64,000 nt of DNA from Batillaria attramentaria (Eukaryota; Mollusca; Gastropoda; Batillariidae): NCBI GenBank assembly GCA_018292915.2, contig JACVVK020000089.1, forward strand, positions 994,501 through 1,058,500. The letters run 5' to 3'. Made by a program: the position numbers and the translations under genes. This document shows, one piece after another, positions 1 to 10,434 of this stretch (positions are counted from its first letter, which is position 1; each line of letters starts with the position of its first letter). The notes under the pieces were generated by a model. It ran no database searches. It saw nothing but the letters and a program-made list of their open reading frames with translations, and was not told the origin of the DNA.

Positions 1-848
1 GTTGGGTAACGAGGGAACTGAAAAGGGCAGACAGACAGCAGAAAGCTAAAAACCGAGCGCCAAAAAAAAAAAAAAAAAAAAAGGCGAGGGGTATAGACAG
101 ATAAAACTCTAGAAAACGAGCAGTTGAAAAAAAAATCCGCTGGGGAGGTTGACTGAGTGCACCGAACATTAAAGAGTCGGCAGAGTTCTGTGTTCTATGG
201 TTCCCAGAACTTTCCTGCCTTCATTATTCCTATTCAGCGGCGGTTAGCTTTCGCTCATGATTCATTGACACCTGACCCGCTGCAGCATTGCCGATAAGGT
301 TACTGGGTGCTCGCTGAAGCCCCATTGGGGTGCGCGACCCATGTGAGGTCACATTTCGGATGCTACCGTCAAAGGGTTGAGGACCCACGTGTTCATCTGA
401 TCCATGGGGCTTGGACCCTTTTGCCAAACGGCCGTAAAAAAAAAAAAAAAAAAAAAGCTGACGTAATTACAGCAACGTCTGAATCAAAGAGTGCTAAAGT
501 CTAATTTCGCACATAGCAGTTTGCGGGAATTTTTTTTTAAATTTTTTATCCAGGTCATCTTTGTCATAATGCTGCACTGAACACTGCACCACATGACTCA
601 ACGAGCCTTTGTCGGTGTCACAACTGTCAAAGCATCAGCTGCATGCGCCAGAAGAGGTCGCGATGACCTAGAATAGAGTATCGGGTGCAAATCTGATGGC
701 GTGTACTCTACTAGGCGAGCATCTCACTGCCATGTTCAAAGTATTCTCACATGACTTGGCTTCAAAGAGGACAATTTTGTCTGGCGGGCCAGCTGTGCTT
801 GTGATCAAGTGCGCCTGTACGCTCGAAATGCATGTACTTTAATCAGTC
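1..848. other. Non-coding, no recognised element
   Basis: Only poly-A runs (about 61-82 and 436-455) and mixed-composition DNA are visible. The short open frames here are interrupted, lack codon-like composition and match nothing I recognise. Confidence 0.5.
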
Positions 849-1122
849 TAGAGTTTAGCCCGAAGAATCACGTGCGGTCTGGTGCACAGTGCAGTGTAGG
901 GACAGCAGGCAATCTCCTCAGGTTTCAGTTTAGAACTCAGCCCGAAAGTTTGAGGTCTGGTGCACTGTGACAGTGCGGTGTAGGGACAGCACGCTATCTC
1001 CTCAGGTTTCAGTTTAGAACTCAGCCCGAAAGTTTGAGGTCTGGCCGTTCACTGTGACAGTGCGGTGTAGGGACAGCACACAATCTCCTCAGGTTTCAGT
1101 TTAGAACTCAGCCCGAAAGTCC
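849..1122. repeat. ~85-bp tandem repeat, 3 copies
   Basis: A block containing CTCAGGTTTCAGTTTAGAAC followed by CAGCCCGAAAG recurs at about 918, 1002 and 1090, with GTGTAGGGACAGCA between repeats. The spacing is 84 and 88 bp. The first unit is more diverged. Just downstream (1126-1137) a short stretch reads as the reverse complement of the CCTCAGGTTT core. It is a small non-coding minisatellite. Confidence 0.85.
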
Positions 1123-1597
1123 AACTCAAACCTGAGGTGGCCAGAGTACTGAGCACCAGAGAGCACTGACGTGATTTTTCGCTGGGCTGAATCCTGAACT
1201 GGGAACTGGGTTTGAGCTGAAGAGTGAACTGTAATGATCAGCAGCCGGTTCTAGAACTCTGACCATGCATGCGATGCACTGACCGGTCTCATGTCCTGCC
1301 AACGAGAACTGCAACAGCTCGACGGCTGTAATAGTCAGCTGTGGCGGTCAGACATTGTGCTTTTCGGCTTCTGGTTGCTATGCTCAGTGCCTGCCTATGT
1401 GAGACTATCACTGTGTATGTGTCAAAGTGGTAGGATAGTAGACAGCTAATCATATCCGACCTTTTTTGGTTTGCTTTTTTGTTGTTGCTTTTCAAGTTTA
1501 GCCTTTAGAAAAGTCTTAGTATTAAGATAGATATAATCTATAATAGCTATTAAAAAAAAAATAGTACACATAGGTCTTAATGATACCATGCTTATAA
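1123..1597. other. Non-coding, no recognised element
   Basis: Unique-looking DNA leading into an AT-rich stretch and an ATAATAAT tail that belongs to the adjoining SINE. No coding signal seen. Confidence 0.5.
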
Positions 1598-2000
1598 TAA
1601 TGATAATAATAATAATAATGTATACTTGCGCTTTACCCAGTTTCATGAATCGGCTCAAAGCGCCGCGAACTGAACCCAACACGCACGCTCACGTGAATCA
1701 CACGCATTCTCTCACACACTGGACAAACACACTACAATCACGTGGTGAGAAGGGTCAGTTCAGCTATTTAAATTTCGGAATTTAGAATTGCATTTATTTT
1801 TCAAATTTGGTGGGCTGAACATTTCCAAAGCAGAGGGGGAGGAAGCCGGACTACCCGGAGAGAACCCCCGACGCCGGATCGGCCCGAATGAACGGTGCCA
1901 CATACGAGAAGAAAAAATTCTTTGTCCCGAGTGAGACTCGAACCCTTGACCTCTCGCATTGGTGACAAGTCTCCTAACCACTAGACCACCGACCGCCCCA
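1598..2000 (-). mobile_element. tRNA-derived SINE, family C, near full length
   Basis: Read on the minus strand, the copy starts with a tRNA-like head with an A box (GGTCTAGTGGTTAGGAGACT) and a B box (GGTTCGAGTC). The body follows, with TTCATTCGGGCCGAT, TCTCCGGG and GGAAATGTTCAGCCCACC, and a 3' part GTGATTGTAGTGTGTTTG...CGCGGCGCTTTGAGCCG. It ends in an (ATT)n tail at 1598-1620. Copies at 44.8, 49.2 and 60.4 kb share this whole organisation. No target-site duplication is obvious. The tRNA head is decayed and is not a functional tRNA gene. Confidence 0.85.
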
Positions 2001-2631
2001 ATTAGACACACAGACAGCTACAGCCGACGTGAGCCACGAGAAGCCGAAACGTAAACTGAACACAGCGTCTGCCACAACCGTGCCGGCACTGTTGGCCAGG
2101 ACTAGACAGCTTCGGACCGTTGCAGTTGTCGTTCACACGACCAGTAGACACTGATTAGCGTATTGCATTCAGAGCTCTGCCTAATATTTAAATATCATTA
2201 AGACAGACTGTTTTCGAACGTACAGGCGCAGTCACATTCACAGGTGTTTCAAAAATTGTTTAAAAAAAAAAAAGGTATTGGGTGGCGCTGCACCGCGGCG
2301 ACGCGCTTCGCCCGAGGGAAGCAGCCCGAATTTCCCGAAAGAGACAGTAAAGTTTAAAAAAAAAAAGTTGAAGCCTAGTGATCTTCGAATCAGCATCTTT
2401 AAACAACCCCGCTTATGACTTTGATCACGAATAAGGAATGTAATATTTACTGGGTACCAAGTGATTTATACGCGCACCCAGGGGTACTTCAGCATATCTG
2501 ATATAATACCCACTTACTTTCGCAGATGAAATACAGCTTACAATCCCGGGGTGGTATTTATTGCTGCCCATGCGGTCTGTGTTTGCTGTACACAGTCTTA
2601 TAGACGTGAGTGTGTAGCAGACTTAGACGAC
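2001..2631. other. Non-coding, no recognised element
   Basis: Mixed unique sequence with two poly-A runs (2261-2274, 2356-2366). No supported exon. The segment 2287-2340 (GCGCTGCACCGCGGCGACGC and onward) recurs in reverse complement at about 45290-45340, so part of it is an unclassified dispersed repeat. Confidence 0.5.
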
Positions 2632-2840
2632 ATTAGTGAGACTTAGTAGGGCTTCGTACGGAGAACTTCGTTGAGCAGCGTAACCCACTTGCATGTAAAT
2701 TAGGCACGTTACGGGTACCATTAGCTAATCGCAGCGCGTTAGCAGCTCGCGGCCTCTGTCGTGTGAGCCTAATTTACATGTAAATGGGTTACGCTGCTCA
2801 ACGAAGTCCTCCTTACGAAGTCCTACTAAATCTCACTAAT
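2632..2840. mobile_element. Foldback MITE with ~74-bp terminal inverted repeats
   Basis: The left arm 2632-2705 (ATTAGTGAGACTTAGTAGGG...) is the near reverse complement of the right arm 2767-2840, with about 90% identity by eye and a ~60 bp loop. Both arms end in a TA, which fits a TA target duplication, but TA is itself palindromic so this is not proof. The arms contain CTTCGTTGAGCAGCGTAACC. There is no transposase. It is a non-autonomous foldback element, superfamily unassigned. Confidence 0.8.
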
Positions 2841-3120
2841 TAAAGCCTCTATGTCCGTAAAGCCGCTGAGATGAAAAACTACCGCTTTCGAAGCTCTTGG
2901 AGCGGCAGACACAGCCTTGTGCCAGTGCGGCCTGGCCGACCAGACCCCATCCCACGTTCACCAAGACTGCCCCCTACACGAGGAGATGCGGCAACATTTC
3001 TGGTCAGAGGGGAGGGGATGGGGGGGGGGGGGGGGCGGGACGTCCAAATTTGTGGCATCCCTCGGGCTGCGGCTGTAGCTGCGTATCTAGCGAACGCCGA
3101 AGAAGAAGAAGAAGCTCTAA

Positions 3121-3347
3121 GGGCCGTTCTACACGTGGCAAGTTTGCAAGGCAGAAGCGGGTTTGCGGCCCCCGCAAGTCGACGGCAAATGTACAAGCAA
3201 GATGTACAGTCTTGCAGCCTACGGCTTGCCGCGGCAAGTTTCGGATAGAACGGCTTTCTATTTTCTCGGTTTGCGCCTCGCAAGTGCGCGCGAGGCACCC
3301 TGGGAGCCCCGCCAGGACGGCCAATCTTGCCACGTGTAGAACGGCCC
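3121..3347. mobile_element. PIF/Harbinger-like MITE, 227 bp
   Basis: The termini are perfect 22-bp inverted repeats beginning GGGCCGTTCTACACG, flanked on both sides by TAA (3118-3120 and 3348-3350). A 3-bp TWA target duplication with GGG-starting ends is the hallmark of PIF/Harbinger elements. The interior carries repeated CTTGC/GCAAG motifs and has no transposase frame. The two long overlapping open frames across it are GC-rich artefacts. Confidence 0.82.
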
Positions 3348-4115
3348 TAATGCTGTTTGTCAGATAGAAAGATGTTTCATTTGGCCATCGCGACCGTTTT
3401 CTTGAATTTCTGGCTTCTAATGACTTGTTAGAGAAATACTGGGGGTTTTTTGGGTTTTTTTTTTTTAAAGCCTACGGTCTATTCCTGAACAGACTGGGCC
3501 TCGACGAAATCTATAAATAGCTACCAATCAGCACCGTCTAGCCGGTCCTCAGTCCGCGGTACACTTTTAGAACAATTCATATGCCGGCCAGTCTCACCAA
3601 ACTGGTCTCAGGTGCTATGTAACCCAAGTGACTGATTCTGATGCACGGATTAAGTTCATCAGTTCGCGGCTGGGGCCAAATATTTGTGCTGGCCTTTTCA
3701 TCGTTGCCCCCTCTTTGATATCACCCGTATGTGGTGGGAAAGGGTGTTAAACCCCCAAACACCCATCCCGCCCACCCTTGAATCCCAGGTTGGCAAGAAT
3801 TTGGCCTGGATTTTCCTTTCCAAATCCAGTCAAAAGCACGTGCAGACGTGTTTATGGTGCCTGTCCCGCCCTCGCGTATCAAGTGTGCACGCTAAAAATC
3901 CCATGTCCACCTTTCGAAAAAGAGTAGGCTGTGGCCGGTGTCGTGGTAAACAGAAATACTGTCGCACGCATCAGAGTGAATAGCAGGGCGGAGGTTCTCA
4001 CACAAAGTAGCGCTTAGTGGCAGCAGGCTTTCATTGCTTCGTTCTCCAGCCCTGCCGCGCCAAGAGCATTTCAGAAGAGGATATATGTGCCGAGGAGAAG
4101 TCTACCATACCATAC
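3348..4115. other. Non-coding apart from a SINE fragment
   Basis: Outside the family A fragment at 3668-3777 this is unique-looking sequence with one poly-T run near 3456-3467. No exon supported. Confidence 0.5.
3668..3777 (+). mobile_element. SINE family A, 5'-truncated copy
   Basis: It begins within the B-box region (GGCTGGGGCCAAATATTTG) and continues through the family body (CTTTTTCATCGTTGCCCC, TTTGATATCACCCGTATG) to a GTTAAACCCCCAAACACCC tail. The tRNA head is missing. Confidence 0.85.
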
Positions 4116-4292
4116 GGGGAGCCGGGGTGGCCGAACGGTAGAGCGTTGGACTTCCAATGCTCGGGTCGTGAGTTCGAATCCCGGCTGGGGCCAAATATGT
4201 GTGCTGGCTTTTTCATCGTTGCCCCGTCTTTGATATCACCCGTATGTTGTGGAAAAGGACGTTAAACTCCCAAACACCCACCCACCCACCTT
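4116..4292 (+). mobile_element. SINE family A, full-length copy
   Basis: The tRNA-like head (GAGCCGGGGTGGCCGAACGG, then the B-box GAGTTCGAATCCCGGCTGGG) is followed by the conserved ~95-bp body ending in GTGGAAAAGGACGTTAAACT and a (CACC)n tail. This copy is close to the family consensus in this window and is the best reference for the others. The head folds only approximately as a tRNA and lies in a 3'-extended unit, so I call it a SINE and not a tRNA gene. Confidence 0.92.
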
Positions 4293-5408
4293 GATTAAGC
4301 TCATTCGATGAATGAATTCGATCCACTGCGTTGTCGTATGCGTGTCATACGTATTCAGACTTTAACTTAACATTCAAACATGCCGCTGGTAACCCAATTA
4401 GTGAAACATCTGATGCAGCTAGAGTTTGCCCAAAATTGAAAAAAAAAATCCATTAAGGATTAAATAAGCACTTTACAGGTTTCTTATAGTCAAGGGTAAT
4501 ATATACAGCATTTCCCCAGCGTGGTTAGCATGCGCCGAATTTCAGCCTTATTCAGTGTTTCAGTTCTGAGAAAAACCCATAAGTGTTTGACGGCTTTTTT
4601 GTTGTTGTTGTTGTTGACAGCGTGTGAAATGTTTATACTGTCAACAGTCCATTTAATATAAGAAGACTATGGCCAGAGATGAAAAACAACAACAACAGTT
4701 AATGAGATATCTGCAAGTCTTTTAATTAAGCTCACAGACCGACCTAGGCTAATAACGGTAACAAAAAAAAAAAAAAAATGATACCATCTGGATGTGTGCG
4801 AAATATGAACCATTATAGGGATGTCGCTGCTAAGCTATGAGCCAAAACATGCGCCTGCCGCCAACTTCACTTGCAAGTGAAGTGACTGACACGTTTGTTT
4901 GAAACAGACTATAGCTATAACCAAGACAGTGGTCGTCTCAATGCACTCAACTCACACGTGGCCGCTGACGACACTGCAAGCTTACAATGCCCCAAGTTCT
5001 CTTAGGGAGGACCATTGCCTCAGTAGTCAGTAGTGGCAGCATCTGAGCAAAACACATTATTGACATGCTCATCCCGCCAGGTAGCAGCTCTTCTCCCCGT
5101 AACAAACCCGACACTTTCTCTGACGCCGTATCAGTTTGTGCTGGCACGGCTGGGGCGCGGTGACTGAGGGGGTTTGAGGGGGTTAGAATCTAAAAGAGGA
5201 TGAGGGTTGAGGGAGTGGAATTGTAGTAAAAAGGTGGTGGTATGGGGGGGAGGTGGGTAGGGGGAAAAAGTGTGTGTGTGAGTAGGTGGGGGGTGTTCAC
5301 GTAGCCCCTTGTCCTTCGTCATATCCTAAAGATAAATCGTGGACACAGTTTTCGGCCCATCGTAAATCTTGCTGCCAGCAACATAACACGCACGCACGCC
5401 GGCACGCA

Positions 5409-5411
<3 letters not shown>
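4293..5411. other. Non-coding; 20-bp perfect palindrome at 4864-4883
   Basis: No exon or element recognised. The sequence at 4864-4883 (ACTTCACTTG and its exact inverse) forms a perfect 20-bp palindrome. A GTTGTT run lies at 4600-4615, poly-A at about 4762-4778, and a purine/G-rich stretch at 5165-5290. Confidence 0.6.

Positions 5412-5471
<60 letters not shown>
5412..5471. repeat. (CA)n microsatellite
   Basis: Thirty uninterrupted CA units preceded by CACG variants. Confidence 0.97.
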
Positions 5472-5473
<2 letters not shown>

Positions 5474-5951
5474 CTAATATATGTAAGCCAGCTCATGACA
5501 GGCGTGTCGTAAAATGCAGCTCGGACAATTTCTCTCTCAGTTTGCCGCGCTTCAGACTATTCTTGAACTTGCCCGATTCACCCTCAGTTTTTTTTTCTTT
5601 CTTTTTCCTTCTTCTTCTTTATTTTCTTCTCGAAAATTCTTCTTCTCTGCCAGTAACAGGTTCTTTCCTTGATCCGGCTGCTATCTGAGGTCAATCCAAG
5701 CTTTTCCATCGTCTTATCTGGTTCGCTTGCACGCATGGTCTGAGTTGAGCTGACAGATCGGGTTCTTAGAGATCAGGGGGGCCGATGCAAGGAGAGAGAT
5801 TAGGGCGTAAATCCGAGGCTAGCTTGACCAAGCTGAGACGAAACGATTACTACGAGATCAGTGCATAATTATGCAGAGGCTAGGGCGAGTTGACGACTAT
5901 TTCACAGTAAAACACGCTGATGATAGCCCGTACGTAGTTAGTCTGAGACCA
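5472..5951. other. Non-coding, no recognised element
   Basis: Contains a pyrimidine-rich tract at 5588-5645 (TTTCTT/CTTCTT). No coding signal. Confidence 0.5.
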
Positions 5952-6233
5952 GGGCCCGCATGTAAAAGTCGAGGTTAGGAATTTTAGCCCCGGGTTAAAG
6001 TCTAACCTCGAAGTAAACTAGCTCTAGCCTGGGTTAAATTTTCTGTTGTTTATTTGTTAAACCAGGAAGCGGGTCCATTCCACCATGGTGCCTAAGCCGT
6101 TAGAGAAAGAATTTTATCTGCCTTTCTTCGCTTCCTTTCTTTCTTTAATTTTGCTTTTGGGTTTCTTTTGTCCTAGTCTGGGTTAGGCCCGTAGCCGTGG
6201 GTTAAATTAACCTGGAGTTTTACATGCGGGCCC
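5952..6233 (+). mobile_element. GGGCCC MITE (family D), copy 1
   Basis: The terminal inverted repeats start GGGCCCGCATGTAAAA at the left and mirror as TTTTACATGCGGGCCC at the right, extending with mismatches through a CGAGGTTAG motif. The interior holds CAGGAAGCGGGTCCATTCCA and a pyrimidine-rich centre. It is 282 bp with no coding capacity. Copies at 7579, 16055 and (split) 24037 share the same ends. No clean target duplication is visible, so the superfamily is not assigned. Confidence 0.88.
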
Positions 6234-6412
6234 AGAGTTCAAAGGTCGAATGCGACCATTGTTTTATGCTATGATCGTTACTTAGCTTCTTTCGTGGTAT
6301 CTATCATCACATCCCTTATACAACTGGACAGTGACAGAGCTTATAATGCTGGCACTGAGTCAACAAAGGCGTACTCGATGGCGCTGACCGCTGCAGTAGA
6401 GTAAAAACAGCC

Positions 6413-6591
6413 GGGAAGCCGAGGTGGGACGCGAATGGTAGAGCGTTGGACTTCTAATGCTCGGGTCGTGAGTTCGTATCCCGGCTGGGGCCAAATATTT
6501 GTGCTGGCTTTTTCATCGTTGCCCCGTTCTTTGATATCATCCGTATGTGGTGGAAAAGGACGTTAAACCCCCACCCACCCACCCCACCCAC
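6413..6591 (+). mobile_element. SINE family A
   Basis: Head GGGAAGCCGAGGTGGGACGC (mutated A box), B-box GAGTTCGTATCCCGGCTGGG, typical body and a CCACCCACCC tail. Confidence 0.9.
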
Positions 6592-6942
6592 CCGTAACAA
6601 CAGTCGTTGATTGTGAATATTCGACCGCTCGCGCAAAGCGTAAACAACATTGCAACGCATTGAGAGCGGTAATAATCATCAAGGTGGAGTATTTCGAGCT
6701 TAGCAAAGATGGAATTTAGCCCGTTTAAGTGTCAGATTAGTCTAGTCTCTTTTCATACATTCTGCCCCCCTGTATTGTCAGACTGCTAGGCTTCACAGAA
6801 GATAATTTTAGTTTTGGAACACTCGCGTTTGTGAGTGCAGGTGTGCTCTCGAAACAGTTTGTTTCGTGCACGCGACCCTCTACCATTAGGGGCTGAAGTT
6901 CATTGATTGTTGGACGGAACAATGGAACAGAATAAAAGAGAC

Positions 6943-7170
6943 ACCGGCCCCCGTAGTGTAGTGGTTAGCGCTTTGGATCATGGACCGGGAGACCCGGGTT
7001 CGAGTCCCGGCCGAGGCAAGCGGGATTTTTCCTACCTAGGTCGGCTTCTACCCAGAGCGGGTGTACTAAGGGTCTAGTGGGGAGGCTGTTGCCACACAGC
7101 CGAGATTCACCTACTTCACTGGTGCGACTTTGGGGGTGCTTCCCTCGGTATGACACGTCTTATGATGTCA
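6943..7170 (+). mobile_element. SINE family B, 3'-truncated
   Basis: The tRNA-like head GGCCCCCGTAGTGTAGTGGT (A box) and GGGTTCGAGTCCCGGCC (B box) resemble Asp/Glu/Gly-type tRNAs. The family B body follows (GCAAGCGGGATTTTTCCTAC, ACCCAGAGCGGGTG, GGTGCGACTTTGGGGGTGCT, GTATGACACGTCTTATGATG). The copy stops at about 7170, before the 3' half seen at 14128-14605. Confidence 0.88.
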
Positions 7171-7578
7171 TGGAGTACGCTAGGCGTGTAAGTTGTGTGA
7201 TGATAGATACCGCGAAAACAGCTCAACCGATATGTGAGCATAAAAATGATAGCATTAGCCCCCCCCCAAAAAAAAAAAAAAAAAAAAAACACCACCAACA
7301 ACAACAAACAAACAAACAAACAAAAAACAAAAACACTCCGGAAAAATCAGAGCAAATGCATGTTGTGGCCGCATGTCACACAACAAACAAGGAAATATAC
7401 CATGTTTGCTGTTTGTTCGGATTAAAAACACGCCCATGCGACATCGGTCTTAGTCACCGCGTGCCCGCGCGGCTGTAGCAGACGCAGTGCTCTTCGCCTC
7501 GCGTTTCGGCGGTTTCTGTTGGCTGAACGCCAGCCTGTGTGATGCTGGTATTGTGTAAGTGCCTGTCGTTACGATGCT
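7171..7578. other. Non-coding
   Basis: Poly-C/poly-A at 7261-7289 followed by CAA/CAAA simple repeat to about 7335. The rest is unique-looking. Confidence 0.5.
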
Positions 7579-7855
7579 GGGCCCGCATGTAAAAGTCGGG
7601 GTTAGGGAGTTTAGCCCCGGGTTAGAGTCTAACCTCGAACTAAACTAGCTCGAGGGTGATTTTTTTTTTTTTTTTTAAATCAGGAAGCGGCTCCATTCCA
7701 GCAAGGTGCTTATGCCGTTATAGAAGGATTTTTGTCTTTCTTTCTTCGCTCCCTTTTTTTTTAAATTTAATTTTGTTTTGGGGTTTCTTTTGTCCGAGTC
7801 TGGGTTAGGCCCGTAGCCGTGGACTAAATTAACCTCGAGTTTTACATACCGGCCC
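7579..7855 (+). mobile_element. GGGCCC MITE (family D), copy 2
   Basis: Same ends and interior as copy 1 (GGGCCCGCATGTAAAAGTCG at left). The right end has one change in the terminal GGGCCC. The interior pyrimidine tract includes a TTTTTTTTTAAATTTAA stretch, which is the site where the 24-kb copy was interrupted. Confidence 0.87.
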
Positions 7856-8344
7856 AGGACAATCACCGAAACAACACCAAAAGATTTATGAGCATAGACA
7901 TGTGGGAAAGTGAGCCGTTAATAAATATAAATTGAAAGGGGAGAAAAAGTTATCTCTTTATCTTAGCCAGAGCTTAGTGTATTTCGAGGCACGTGTGGTT
8001 GATGTGGCGTAAAGTGTAAAATGCGTTGATAAGTTGATAAGCCGTAAACATTCGCAGCCAGTCAAAACAAACTTGCAAAATAATTCCTCTGAATAAGTTT
8101 TCTAAATGCAAACATCATGAGCCAGGGAGAACAGTTTTCAAAATATATGCTTTAATATTTTTTTTAATGAATCAACACATATGATACCAATGAAAACAAA
8201 TCTTAAAATAGATTATGTATTTCGTTTTTCTAGACATACTTTGCCAGAGAGAATGATGCTGAACATAAGTGAAGTTTTTTTTCCAGTCAATTTCTTTCAT
8301 GGTCTGAACCACTGGAAACAAATTTGGAAGCCGTTATTTCTTCT

Positions 8345-8349
<5 letters not shown>
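7856..8349. other. Non-coding, AT-rich
   Basis: No recognised element. The long open frame that runs across the next microsatellite is created by the repeat itself. Confidence 0.5.
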
Positions 8350-8443
<94 letters not shown>

Positions 8444-8456
8444 AGACACACACACA

Positions 8457-8532
<76 letters not shown>
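8350..8532. repeat. Compound (CT)n(CA)n microsatellite
   Basis: About 17 CT units pass directly into about 74 CA units with a few CAGA interruptions near 8439-8460. Open frames across it encode only dipeptide repeats and are not genes. Confidence 0.97.
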
Positions 8533-8533
<1 letters not shown>

Positions 8534-9117
8534 TAAGATTTTTTTTCAATTGAATTTCAGACGTGTAATATTTTTATTTTTTTTAGGATGTTCGCAAATA
8601 ATGCTTCGCACATTATTTAAAAATATGCTTATGGAATTGAGCGCAGATGTTTTGAAAAAGGGTTTGTTTTTGTTTCTCGTGTTGTTGTTGTTGTTGTTGT
8701 TGTTGTTGTGTGTGTGTGGGTGGGGGGGGGGAGAAGCACACAGCAAACTTGAACCTGAATGGTGCATACCATCAATTTGTACATTCAAAAATTGCAAAGC
8801 ATTGCAAAGCAGGTATGGTGCGGAAACTGGCGTTTGCTACGTTCATCTTCTTTTTTTATGTTGTTTCCATAGTAATGGAAACAACATAATAGGACGGGCT
8901 AAAATTTCCACGTTCATAGGCAAGCATCTGTGGTACAAACGCACGTCACTGCCGATCTCCCGCAGAGACGATTATGCAAGTGTAACTCTGACAATGACGT
9001 AAGAAAACCTGCGTCATCGATGCTGGCATGTATGCTGTTCCGAACGCGCTTCTTCTCCTCACTGAGTGCCGTCTGTGCGGATGTGCGTGTGTGTGTGCGT
9101 GTGTGAATTGTGTCCAG

Positions 9118-9722
9118 GCCCGTTTCTTCGAAAATACTCAACCGAATGGCTTCAAATTTGGGGTATCCAAATTTATCAAAATGTTACATTAGACGATTCA
9201 AGCGTGTGATGATTGCTTAAGTGATTTGGGAGTTATCGCCCTTTTGAGACAAGTTGGTTGTCTTTCGTGTACAGGCGTAATATTTATTTAAATCACTCAA
9301 TTTTTTGGCAGTAGATAGCTTGAATACGGACTCTGAATTGACTCACTACTAGAAAATGGTCGCTCTTATAGTTTTCATGTAAACCGAGCCTGAGTTGACA
9401 TTGCATGTGAACCCAGTTCAGATGCCTATTTCTCCGAAAATACTGAACCGATCGATTTCAAATTTGGGGTTTCTAAATGAATCAAGATTGTTGAATAGAA
9501 GGCCCGATCCAGGTACAATTGCACACATGATTTGCGAGTTATCGCCCTTTTCAGAATAAGTGGCTTTCTGGCGTTTAAAGGCGTAATATTTACCTAAACC
9601 ACTCCATTTTTTGGACATAGATAGCATGAATACGGACTCTCAACTAAGTGAAGTTTGGAGGTTGTCGCTTTTATACTTTTGGCGTAAGCCGTACCTGATG
9701 AAAGTGCTGGTGAACACACTTT
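9118..9722. repeat. Diverged ~300-bp direct duplication inside the 3.67-kb element
   Basis: Two adjacent units, about 9118-9419 and 9420-9722, share ordered blocks: TTCTYCGAAAATACT, TTCAAATTTGGGG, GAGTTATCGCCCTTTT, GGCGTAATATTTA, GATAGC(T/A)TGAATACGGACTC and CGCT(C/T)TTATA. They are clearly related but much more diverged than the two element copies are from each other, so this tandem duplication is older than the 3.67-kb duplication. The same pair is at about 24490-25094. Confidence 0.85.
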
Positions 9723-10434
9723 AGATCTCAAAATCGCTCCTACTATACATAGATAATGAGCCTGGGGTGCCATAAAAAATATACAAAAAAATTAGAAAAA
9801 TTCACTGCAGCCGTTATCGTCAGTTGACTCGAAAATTTGTACTCACAGCACATTTCCTCTGCAAGCCACACGCCTCACAAACATCGAAGAAGAGACGCAC
9901 GCGCACTGACGTAAAGTAAGTGCGTCATGTTTGATTGACGTGATGCTGTTTTTTCTTGGGGGTGTCTCGCCACTTTCTTTCGGAATTCCTCTGTTTGGAG
10001 ACGTGGTGTTGTATTTTACTTATGCTATGTCGCCATCATCGTGCACTCGCAGAGATGATACGGGATACAACAGACTACAACTCCAATACTTTATGAACAG
10101 AATATGCGCGGAGAACAAATTCATGAAAGAAGAAGAATCCAGAACGCTGTGCAGGGGGGCTGCTTACGTCAGATCTAGAACATTCCTCAACTTACTGGAA
10201 GGCTCGAAATCTCTCCAAGGTGACGTAATCTACTGACGTTACTGCACCAGCATGTTCTGGGATGGTCTAGAAATTATTTTGCATCGAAATGCAGTATCTT
10301 TTCGCAAGAGTCTCTACAACTTGACATGTGGAAAGCGGGAATTTCAGTGGGTTTCGTTTTTGCCACTGACTCACACTCAGAAGCATAATGCAAAGATCTT
10401 GGAAACATAAAGATAGTTCACTTACCTCCCTTTG

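Noticed and set aside
2871..3367. Overlapping 100-156 codon frames on both strands
   Set aside because: They run across a GC-rich Harbinger-like MITE and a G homopolymer, with no family match and no splice evidence.
4116..4190. Genuine tRNA genes at family A and B SINE heads
   Set aside because: A and B boxes are present but cloverleaf pairing is incomplete, and every head is joined to the same SINE body. They are tRNA-derived, not tRNA genes.
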